Assembly (NCBI RefSeq): GCF_900634625.1
Contig: NC_041035.1
Location: 12,301,785 to 12,365,784 of the forward strand
Direction of reading: 5' to 3'
Length of the DNA stretch: 64,000 nt
From: Parambassis ranga
Lineage: Eukaryota; Chordata; Actinopteri; Ambassidae
Part shown: one piece after another, positions 47,243 to 59,200 of the stretch
How the letters are laid out: each line of letters begins with the position of its first letter
Numbering within the stretch: the stretch's first letter is position 1
Translations under genes and position numbers: made by a program
Notes under the pieces: generated by a model
What the model was told of the DNA's origin: nothing
Database searches by the model: none
The model's input: the letters and a program-made list of their open reading frames with translations, nothing else

Positions 47243-50200
47243 CTGTAGGTGACAGGATGACAAATGTAGAGAGACACATACACGCACTAACACCAAAGCA
47301 TACCAAAAAAAATACACCGAAACCTTAACACCACACGACATGGACAATGGCACATAGGCTGAGGTGAAAAGCATGTATTCAGACCACCAGCTGTGATGAT
47401 ATGCTGTTGGTTCTTGTATAAAAGGCAATATTAAACATGTACACTAAAATGTTAATACATTTTAGTGTACATGTTTGAAAAATGCCACATTACACACACA
47501 TTTATACAATGCTGTGATATTGAACATAAAAATACTCCAATTGTTCTAAAAGTTAAGTGATTATTCATCAGTTTTGGTGGGGTTAGACAATAAAATTGGG
47601 ACATATTACACATAAATCATAGGGAGGGATGTAATGTAAGAACTTATCTGTCAGGGTGTTCTGTTACATGTTCACATGAAATAGATGACAGATGTGAGAT
47701 GCGAAGTAAGACATTTTGAGGAGAAGGAACAGGAGGACAGACAGAGCATGCTAAATAAATATTTCCATTGAAGAAGGATCAATGCGTGGTTGAACAGGAG
47801 GTGTATTGACTGAGGGTGCACAAGTACACTGGCAAGCAGGGCAGGGAGAGAGGGAGCGCAGTGGAGGGGACAAAGGACCGGGGCTAGGACAACGGGACCC
47901 ATAGGGAGAGATGGGCGGGAGAGGAGATAAGGAGACAGGGGAGACGGGGCGGGAAGAGGCGAGCTGGGCCGCTAAAGACTCTTTGCTGTGAGAGTCCGTT
48001 ACAGAAGGTGTAGCAGCACAGAGAGCAGGTGGAGACTGGTTGGGTTTTAAATTCATAGCAGTGTCGCAGGTGAGATCAGAGGTGGATCCAGATAATGTAA
48101 GAGAGGATGAGACTGGTTCTGCTTGTGAAACACTTGGAGTGGGTGTGGGTGAGGCAGGGACAGGTGTGGGAGATGTTGGGACAGATGTTGCTGAGGTAGG
48201 AATAGGTGATGGAGAGGTAGGAGCTGGCGAGGAAGGTAAAGGTGAGGTGATGAGGGGAATTGGGGAGGACAGGTGGGGAGAGAAAGGGAAAGAAGGAGAT
48301 TGATGAGGGTTGGCAGGGGCAAGAGAGGAGTGGAAGTTGAAGTGCATTGGTTGAATGGGCGCAACAGGCGCCAAGTCTTTGAGTGTAATGGAGGACTCGT
48401 AACTAGGAGAGCGACGTGGCGAATAGGAGAGGCAGTTATGTGCTGAACTTGCAGTGAGGGGAGTGGGTGGAGGTGTTGGGGTTGGTGTTGGAAAGAAGGG
48501 ACTAGGTGTTTGTAGAATGAAAGCTGCCTCAGTGCTTTTAGAAGTTAAAGGGATAATAACGCAAACTAAGGTAAAGGAATAAAAGCATGCAAAGGAGATT
48601 CAAAAAGAAAAAAAGAAGAAGGAACATATAAAAAAAGAATTAATGTGAAATGAAACATGCTTGCACAACAAGACAATGAATGAACAACATGGTGGGTAAT
48701 GGGCACAGGTGACATATCAGCAACACATGACTCTTAAATTGTTAAGAGCCGTTATGTGTTATCAGCATTAAATGCTGCTGTGGGCGGGTGATGGGAGGTG
48801 GTAGGAGGAGAAGGAGGAGGAGGAGGAGGCAGTTTGGCTTCACAGAGGAAGAGATTCTCTCATCTATCCAAGGAAGGCTCAGAGGAACTGGAGGAGAACT
48901 AGGAGAACTAAACTAAATCAACAGAGAAAAGCAGACTCCACGAGGTTATTCTACTCAAGTCAGACATTATTGAAAAACATTTAAAGCAGCATGTAGTATG
49001 CAGCATGCACTTAGAATGGGATATTGACAGTAAATATTGTTTATTTGTGACCACTGAATACATTATAGGATCTGTGTTCACCTTAAGCATGGCCTGATTT
49101 CAACAGAAGCCAATTAAAGACATTTAAATGTACGGTAAACAGATTATAATGACATCAGTGGCAAATATACTGCAAAACAAATCAAGGATGCTTTTCGGGA
49201 ACAGTAGTTGTCTAGCTGTCCAAATCAAGTCCAAATCGGACCATATTGAATAGTCAAAGATTTGCACCACTACTATATACAAGTAATTCAAACACTGGTG
49301 CAAACAAAGAAAGGTAGCAGGGAGGGAGTAAGAGGTCAGCTAGACAGAGCTAAACCTTACCTTCAGCCTGATCCCGGAAAACAGCGTTATCATCAGCAAA
49401 ACATCTTGTGCCTGAAATGTTACCATAGTCAAATATAGGGCCCTCCAGTAAAGTCACAATATCCATCCGATTGACTTTGGTCAACACTGTAGTTAAGGCA
49501 TCCGCTGTGGATGGAGGAAAAAAAACGATTATTACCTGTGATCATTACAATTATCAGCTTACTAATAATGTGAATGTTGACATATCAAATGGAGAAAGAT
49601 TGATGAGATACCAAAAAGACCAGATATAAAAATAGTCTTACTTGTGGCATTTTTTCCTTCTCGACTGACCCACTTCTTCAGAAGCATGAAGCTCTGTGCT
49701 GTCAGGGAGTTGGGGTTCTCTAGTCTGATGTGGTTGATCTCATCCACAGTGAAGTTCATCTCCCGAGCCAGCTCTGTGATGGGACACACATGGCAACTTC
49801 AAAATTAAAACTGAAACTTTAATGCATTTTGTGTATTAAAGTTTAAAAAAAATACAGGCAGAGAAGGACAGTATTAAAACACCCTATTGTGGTGCTTTTG
49901 CAAGACATACTGTTAGCCTGAAGGTGGCAGTAAATGTCCAGGTTTGAGACTGTGAGGCCTCAGAAAGGTAGCAAGCACTGAGAGACAGCTATGTGGTATC
50001 ATTCTCACCTGTCCAGCTGAGCCCCAGGTGATCTGCAACGATAGCCATACGCAAGTCTGTTCGCTCACAAGGACTTTGGGGACCTGCAGACAGACAAGAC
50101 AATGGCTCATTAATACAAATCACATTCTTCTCTCCCTCTATATTAATGTAAGAGAAAATAAACATGTAATTTTCCTTTTCTGGCCACTTATTCATCAAAA

Positions 50201-53200
50201 TTAAAACAATTAATCGTGGTTGTGTTCACAATATTTATATTACAAAGGTTTGAATATGACTGTATGTATGTTTACCTTTTTCACCAAGATGGCAAGAAAA
50301 GGATATTTCATAATAGAGACAATTATGGGCAACTTAAATATGTCCATAGACTAAGTGGTGCTCTGTGACTGTTTGTGGTATGTATCCTCTAGGCAGGCAG
50401 TAACTGTCATGAGAACCACACAAAACAACGCATAACATGACTCTCAACAACAGACTCATACTTTGACAAATCTAGGGTGGATAGGTCTATGTTAGAATCT
50501 ACAACGTTAACATGCGAAGGCACTTTTTGTGTGTTCTTAACCAACACTTGTTAGTTTGAATGACAATTGCATGGAAGATTCTGTAACGACAAACTACCAC
50601 AATAACTCCACCCTGCACAGACAGACAGACAAACCAGGGAGTTGTCAAAACACAGGACTGGTTGTGCCAGTGACCAGTCGCTACTACTGGCATGCTCACT
50701 CTAGTATACGGAAATTAGACAGGGTTGGAAGAGGGGAACAGGGGAAAGAGAAATCTTGCAAACAATACAGTACACAGTACATTAATGACAAAAAAAATAA
50801 ATTTAAATGACAGCTACTGTTCTGAAGAGAATATGTAAACACGCCACAGGCATTCCAGTCAATCCATTAAACGATCACAACGATGTCATGCAACTAAAAG
50901 TGAAATATATAAATATAGAGATGTATTTTAAACATAGTGTGAAAATTTTACAAACTAGGCTTGATCTCCGCGATGGGAGGCGTTCGAGACCCTGTGAGTC
51001 CCTGACTGCCCTCCTTCCCACCAGTCCGCCTACTCCTCCTGCTCCTCTCACTGCCGGAGGCCCTGTCCGTCGTCGCCACCTTTGCCCTTACGGACGCGGC
51101 CCCGGCCTCAGCCCTCGAACCTCTACCAGACCTGGATGAGCGAGAGGGCTGGGAGGGCTGGGAGGGCTGGGAAGGCTGGGAGGCGTCCGACAGAGAGGTG
51201 CTCCGGGAGGTGCTGTCTTCCTCCGACTGCTCTGTCTGCGTCTTTTTCTCCTCGTCTGACAGGCGGTCCACCAACTTTAGCGTCTCCCCGCTAATGTCTT
51301 TAAAGTATTCGATGGTGCGCTTACAAAGCTCACTAGGGCTTTCCTGTCTGTCCTGACTACATGCTGCCTCACTTGTGACATTGCTGACCTGATGCCTGTC
51401 CGTCAGTGGCAGCCTTGAGGGCAACTGTATGGCTGCACGGCCTGAGTCCAATTTCCTCATTGGCCGTGAGGTAACTCGAACTGATACAACTGAGCTGGAT
51501 GTGGCTGCAGGGCTGCTCTTTTTAACATCCTTGATCGGTATCCTCGACCTGGGCTCTACTTTGGCTATGGCTGGCTCTCCTCTTTTCTTGACCTCAACTT
51601 TCACTGCTTGCTTGGGCTTCTGTTTGCCTATGGCTGTTCCCTGTGTGTGAAATGACCACCCTGATGCTTTAACTGGAAGTCTTGACTTGGGCTGCTTCCC
51701 CTCATTTTCTTTAACAGTTTCATTTCTCTGCTCTGGCACCTGACTGCTACTGTGTACTTCCACCCTTTCTTCTAAATCCTTACAGCAAAGCGTTTCTATC
51801 CTGCTGGCTTTCTGAAGGGTGGGCTCAGAGGAGGACTGTAAATTAAACACTACACTACCACACTGAATATAGTTAGCCTGCACACTGGAGGACTCAAGGT
51901 TATTGTTGTTGTTGCAGTTTTCAGAAGGGTAATCTCTTCTTTCTAACCTGGGCTCTGTGTGACTGGTAGACTGGCTGTCTGTACCCTGACTCTCTATACT
52001 AATGTATTCTGGCACCATCTGACCCTCTGACATCTCAGCTTTACAATCCGTGAGATCACCTGAGTCTTTTTTCACAGTTATCGAAGCAGCTATGCCCATC
52101 TTAATAGGAGTGCGTAATTTGGAATCAACCTTAGAGGCTGTGATTGTGCATGAGGAGGCAGTCTCAGCTGTGGCTTCACAGGCGGGGCCATCAGTGTCAC
52201 TGCCAGGCTGTACAGGGCTGCATTTTGCTGAAGTTGGTGCTGGTGTTGTTGTTGGTGTAGTGCTGCTGTCTATGGTAGTATCTATTACCTTCACCTTCCC
52301 ATCTACTGTGGCCCTCTCCCCTGTTTTTGACTGAGAGGAAAGAACCCCCAGGATCTTGCCCCCGCGCCCCTTTTCCCCTGTTTTAGGCTCAGAGGAATGC
52401 TCACCAATCTGGAAAAACTGAAGCCTCTCCTCAACAAAGTCCCGCTTGCTCATGTCAATAGCACCACTGCGAGTCATCTCAAACATCTTCCCTTCGTGGA
52501 AAGGGAAGGGGTTAGGTTCACTAGTCGGTGTGCTCTCATCAGTTGGTGTTCGAGCGGGGGTTGTGTCAGGTGTTGTAGCCTGTGATTTGTCCTCCACCGA
52601 TAAACCAAAGGGTTTGGGGTCCTCCTCTTTAGTCTTGGACTCAAACACACCTTCATTATCAACACCTTTTGTTGACCAGGGGTCAAAGTCCAGACCTTTT
52701 GTGGCAACAGTTTTAAAGGTGGAATTGAGTTCCTCTTCCAGTTGGTAGCCAAAGTAGTTATCGGCAAAGCCCTGCCTATCTGGATGTCTTCCTTCGAGGG
52801 TATAATCTTTTTCATCTCCACTACTTTTCACCGAGGATGTACTGGTTTTAGTCTTTCCATTGTCCCCTCCTTCCTCACATTTCTCTTCCTCTATCACTTC
52901 AAGTTTGGACTGACTAAATGAGCGGTCAGCTGTTTTGCCATCATTAGAAAGACTTGATGTTTTAGGGTCCTCACTCAGTCCGTCATCCTCATCTTGAAGA
53001 TCATACCCATCTAATGAGTCTATTTCAGTTGCATCTGTGTCATGGGAGAACTCGGCTGTGGTTGCTATTGAACAGTCAGTGATTGACTGGTCATTACCAT
53101 TTTGTTCAAAGTCCGCATCCTCCACCTTTACAACACCATTGATCCCAGACTCTTTGCCATTTCCATTTTTCTCTGATCTTTTGTTTTTTGGCCGCTTCTC

Positions 53201-56200
53201 TCCTTCTTCTTTCATTTTGAATGTGTACTTTTTGACAGGGATGGGATGGAAGACAGACTCATCATCACTAGAGTCACTGTTATCAGCTCCAGGGGGAATA
53301 GGGGATGGAGGCTGGACCCTGATAATTGGTTCAGCTAAGAGGTGCCTATCATGCTCCTCTTGAAGGTTCACCTCCATCATCTCTGTCTCTGCCTCAGAAG
53401 AAGCGCATGAACCCTTTTTCTCAAGTTCAGACTGCTCTGGCTCTATAGGAGGAGGAGGTGGAAACTCTATATAAGCCACTCTTTTGTCCTTTGACCTCTG
53501 TCTTTCTCCATCTTGTTTCTTACTGTGATTCTCTGGGGAAGCTGGCTTAGATTTTTCCTTTGACGGCCCTTTGTAGATAAAGGTCTTCCCATCTTCCTCC
53601 TCAGACTCCTCTGGGATAGGACTTGGCATGCCAGGCATGAAGCCAATCACAGAGTCTGGTGTCCTGGAGGTCAGACTCACTTCCTCTGAGCTGGGGGTCT
53701 CAGGGGTAACAGGACTTTTCCCAGAGCTGTCCATGAAAGTCACTTGTTCTAGAGTGTCATCTTCTGGACTTCCTTGAGGAGATGGCTTTTGTTTGACAGT
53801 GTAAAACGCACCCCTTGTCTCATGCACTGTCCTACTCTCATGGCTTACTATCTTTTTGTATGTGCCCAGCTGCCCAGAGGCTGTTTCTTTCTCATACTGC
53901 TTTCCCACTTGGATACTGACATATACAGGCAAGGGTTTGATATCTTTGAAACCCTCAGTGACAATTACAGGAGTTACTTGATCCAAATATTCTACTTGGT
54001 CACTATCGACACCGTTACACACAACATTTGACTGGCTACTCTCTGATGAGTCTGTAGATCTTCCTAATGATGATCCACGAGTAGACTTGTTGGAATCAGA
54101 GCTACTGTGTAACCGAGTTCTAGTTAAAGTAGGTATATGAGACCCTGTCCTCTCATGTGGCTCAACAGAAGCATCTATTTTTGAAGAACTGGATTTTTGA
54201 TTTTCAGAGAAATTAGACGGCTTTTTTACAGGAATTTGTGATTCCGAGTTTTTTTTTAGACTATCATTGCTATTTGGACTTTCTCTGACAACAAATTCTG
54301 TGTAGATAATTTTCTTAGTTGTTTCTTGTCTTTGGGAATCACTATCATCGCCATCTTTCGTGGTGTCATGGATTAAAGAATGAGATAGCTTTGGAGATTG
54401 GGGTTTATAGTTTCCATAACCTTGGCTCTCCCATGTTTTGAATGACTTTTTCTCTTCCTGATCTTTTCCACTGTTCTCATGCTTGGGAGAGTACTTATTT
54501 GATTCACTCTCTAAACATCTCCTCTGGTTTCTGGGACTATCTGGTGTTTTTGGAACACCTGATCCAGAAAACACCTGGTACACAGGTAGCTTACTTTCCT
54601 GGAGCTTCCTGATAGGGGGATTTGTATTTTGGGCACCCTGAGAACTCCTATCTTGCCTTTGAGCTTCTTGCTCAAACTTTAGCCTTACTGCACTGACTTT
54701 GGAGGAAGACATTTGAAATTGCTTTGGGCTTTCACCTGTGCTTCCTGGTGTTTTGCCCTCTCCTTTTTTTCTTGGATCTGAATCAGTGTATTGCAACAAT
54801 ACTCTTCTTTCTGGGCTGCTGGGTAAACTGGCACATTTCCTGTCACTGGAGCTAAACCTGTCCCTAAGCCTTTCTCTGCTCCACTCTTCCCCACTACCTC
54901 CATTCCTATAAGCTGATCTCTCTGGACTGCTGTGTGTAGAACTGGGCCCTGATCGTGATTCTCTGAAGTCTGGTCTGCGGGATTTCTTCTCAGGAGATGA
55001 CAGCTCATCATTCAGTTGTTCCGTTTTATCGCGAAAAAACTGTGACACCTCGCTTAGTTTTTCCTCTGCCTCTTTGACAGTCCTATCTACTCTGTCCTCA
55101 TACATGAGCTGCTCTCTTTCCTTTCTCTGCACATCATCTGACACACACATCCAAACGGACTGCTTTGGGCTACCAGGCTCAGAGGAATATTGCAAAAGTG
55201 TCAGTTTGTCAAAATTATCGTCAACATTGGCCATTCGTCCAGATTTGTCAAAGACATTTCTTGATGACCTAAAGACATACTCTGTCCTTGGCCCCCCAGC
55301 TCTACCCTCACTGTAAGTGCTTCTGTCTGGCGAGTGGAAGCGAGACCTATCTCTCAAATATTCCTCTGTATCAGAATGAGACTGATCAAATTTCTCAGAG
55401 AGTAGCATTTTCTCTGCAAAATTGTATGATTCTCCCCTAAGCTCAGATGATTCATCTTCATTGTACTCTACAGACTGCTGGCTAAGTAACTTTAGTGTTT
55501 TGTAGGAGTCATCTGCCATGAGCTGGGCTGAACTAGGGCGACTGTCTTCTTCCTGTGACATGGGTGTATTCACTCTAGGGGAGTCGAGGTACACTGGAAG
55601 TGACTCCTCAGGCTCCTCCTCTTCTTGTCTACAGCCTGGATAGTAGTACATTTCCTTCTCTGTGTGGTTTTTTGTCTCCCTGATGATGACCTCTGTTGGT
55701 TCTGTTTTATTGCCTTTTTCAATGTGAACCTCAATTATTCTTTCAACCTTGGGTTTAGAGTTTATGTCCTCAAGGACTCTCTGTGATGTTTCCTCATTGC
55801 CAGACTTGTGTTCAAACAGTCCAGCTAGCTCTCTAGAAGGGTCCTTGCCTGACTGAAATGCCTTCATTATGTCATGCACAGACATAGTTTCCTCACACCT
55901 CTCTGATGCTGATTCTTTGCCAGGGGGTTTGTGGTACACCATCCTGGTGGTGGTAGTGATGTGAGTTTCCTCCTTTACTCTCATCCCTTTTCCCATTGGA
56001 TCCTCATCAGGACTGACTTTTATTGAATAGCATTTATTCTGTTCTGTCGTTGATGGAGTTTGATTCAGATGCCCTTTAGAATCTGAATCAATATATCTGA
56101 CAGGATGTGGCTCCTCCGGTGCAGGTTGTTTGTTATCCTCTGGGGACTCATAGCTCCTGATGACATGGACAACTTCAGTCCTAGTCTCAGTGATTACTGG

Positions 56201-59200
56201 TGGAACTGGGATGTCCTGAAAAAGGGCCTTGGGCCCCATGCCTTCAGCACTTTGGGGGGCAGAGGGTGTCCTTTCACTTCTGGTCTCAAAGCCACTGTCT
56301 GACAGAGGACTTTTATCCTGTTCATGAGAAATATCATCAGGAGATTCGAGCACAGTGTCTGCTCCAAAAAGAGCATCAGCTACTTTACTGATTTCTTTAT
56401 CTGAGGATGAAGACCGCATGTTTGTTGGAGGCATTTTGAGCTTTTGCTCCTGAACAGCTATAGTAGGTTTTAAGACACGTTTCTGCTTCTCCTTGCCCTC
56501 TCCTTCATTTTTACCCTCATCTGCTTTATGCTTTGTGTCATGTGTTTTGGAAAAAGAGCTGCTGCCCACATCATTGGCCAGGTAGTCAACCACTTTGGAA
56601 AGATTGAAATCTCTGTCAGGTATTGTTTTTGATTTGGCTTGAGGAACCACTGTCTCATATCTTGGAGGATAGCTCCAGTTGCTGGGTGGTTGTTCAACAT
56701 GCACCTTTGAGAAGTGGATGTCATCCAAGGAACTCCTTGATAAGGAAACTCTACTATCCTTCCCAGCATCTTTTGTGAGAATTTCACTCACTTTGACCAA
56801 GTCTTGTTTTACTTTCTCCACAATCCGATATGGCTCCTCATCCTCTATCCTAGCCTCTTTGGGTGAATCAGACTGAAAACCTTTATTGGCTGTGGAATTT
56901 GGGTCTGTTTGTAAAATGGCTGACATTCGTATTAAGTCTTCTTTCATTTCTGCTACATCCTTCAGAATTTCTTGGCTGGATGACAGTGGTGATGTGTTAG
57001 CTTTGAGACCAGGGGAAAACAAAGGGGCTTTTATGGGAGAGAGAGTTCTGGCAAAGGAAGACTGCAACTGAGCATTCACCTCAGGGGGCACAGTCTTTCT
57101 TGGGGACAGGAGAGCAGCAGCTGACTTTGACACCTCAGGCAACTTTTTAAATTGGGGCTCTGGGAGCACATTGATAACAGAGTACACTGGAACAGTCATT
57201 GTGCTGGACGTTACAGCAGTGGTGGCATTAGGGGGGGACCGTAGAGAAGCATAGAGGGAACTGGACGCTGATGATCTAATGGACTGATATGAGGAGGATG
57301 CAGAAGAGGACAAGGACTTGAGGGTGCCATAACCTGCAGAGCAAGAATTGAATGTTTTTTCAACCTCATCAAAGGCTGCATTGACACTTGTCGTTGCAGC
57401 ATTGGTGGTTGCTTGAATTCTTTCTTGCAGACTGCTTGGAGATGAAGAGCGGTACTGTGTCGGCGACACAGTTCCATTGATTAGAGCTGCAGCACTTGGA
57501 GAGGTGTTGTGTTTAAGTGGTGATGATAGAGAAGAAAGCAGGTTTCTTGCAGGGCCAGTGGCATCTGCAGCAAAAGAACGCACAGAGGAGAGACCAGGGA
57601 CTGTCTTTATTGGTGAGGAGGAAGATGTGCCACTGGAGCCTCCCACAATGGTTTTGTATGGCAGGGGTGAACTGAACATAGTGAGAGAAGATTTGGGAGA
57701 AGTTGGCGGGGTCATGCCCATGGATGCTCTTTCAAGAAGAGGGCTACCTCCTCCAGAGCTACTTATAGGTGAGGTCCGAGCAGACAACGCTGCCAATCCT
57801 TTCATTGATAAAGGATCTGGGGCACTTTTCCCTGGTGAAGCCAAGGGACTGGGGGTGACCTGGATAGGGTACTGGGATTGCTGGACTACAGTTTTTATAG
57901 GAGAGGAGATGGTTCTGTAAGAGCGGATGGGAGAGGCCATGTCACTAGCTGACTTTACAGAAGAGGCAGGTGATCCAGGGATGTTGGTCTTGATGGGGGA
58001 GGCAGAGTTGATGGACCAGACAGACTTTAATGGAGAGGCAGAGGGCGTGTTGGAAGACGAACTGGAGAGGGAGCCAAACCCAGATTTGGCTTGGCCAGGG
58101 ACGGCGACAGGAACAGGCGACCACGCCTGATAAGATCTCGTTGAAAAGACAGGTTTGTGAGGGTAGCTAGAAGGCTGTGTTCTCGGCGAGCTTCGATCAG
58201 TTGTTTCTTTAATAATAAATTAAACCAAAAGCAATAAGGAAGTAAAAGAAAAATGTAACGTAAAATAATTTTAAATAAAACATAAAAACCAGAAAGAGAA
58301 ATTTGAGTCAGTCAGAAAAGCAATAATTCACAGCAGCAAGCAAAATTTTACACATGAAATGTAAGAGAAATGACATATAATGACAGCTACTAACAAAACT
58401 GACAGAGTGAAGTGTGGATAACAACACAAAATGCTTAACATATGATGACAAAAAAATGACATGATAACAAAAAAAGTACAATTCCATTGACTTTTGATGT
58501 GCTTAATCTATTTGCCTCCTTGCAACAGTGCCTTTTGCTGTACATGTTTGGTCAAAATGTCCTTAAGTGTTCATTTGAGTACATTTTTAAAGCCAGATGA
58601 CCCCACAAGTGTATATCACTTAGAAGAAAATATCATCATACTTGTTTGGTCATGATTTAAAATAAAACATGAGGTTGCACTTCACAAAACAGTAACAATA
58701 AATCATTAATTATCACATGTTCCGTGTGTAATTTAAGATATTGTTATGATTATTCCAAGTGTTGAGTGATATCACTACTTGGTTGGGCAGAATACCTCAG
58801 ATTTTGTAAAATATGCATGAAATAGCATAAAAACTGACCCTGAAATATTGAATGGTAGCAATGAAGGTGCCACTATTTTACAAAGGGAATTTTTAAATAA
58901 AAATAACTCTTGCTCTGTCACAATAGAGGGGATGAGGTTAATGTAAAGTGCAACCCGTTACACATTAATACACAGCCGCACACAATCATAAAGCCAATAA
59001 AAGAGTGAAATGGTCACTAAAAGAATGAGAACCATACAAAAGAATATTTTTATTCCACATGAATCAAAACATTTTTTGTTCAAATGATAAATGAGAAGAC
59101 AGATTCCCAGTGTGTACACAAATGTAAAATAAGATGCCTGGAACAGGGAGACATTTTTTTCCCCCCAACATGGGATGGGTAAGCAAAGCGGATCACAGTA

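Noticed and set aside
50948..51021. In-frame continuation of the giant ank3 exon ending GSQGLTGSRTPPIAEIKPSL and TAA
   Set aside because: The donor ACTG|GTGGGA at 51021/51022 has the right phase and reproduces the human RRTG|PQSPCERTD junction, so the tail is intronic. Intron retention could expose it but there is no evidence.
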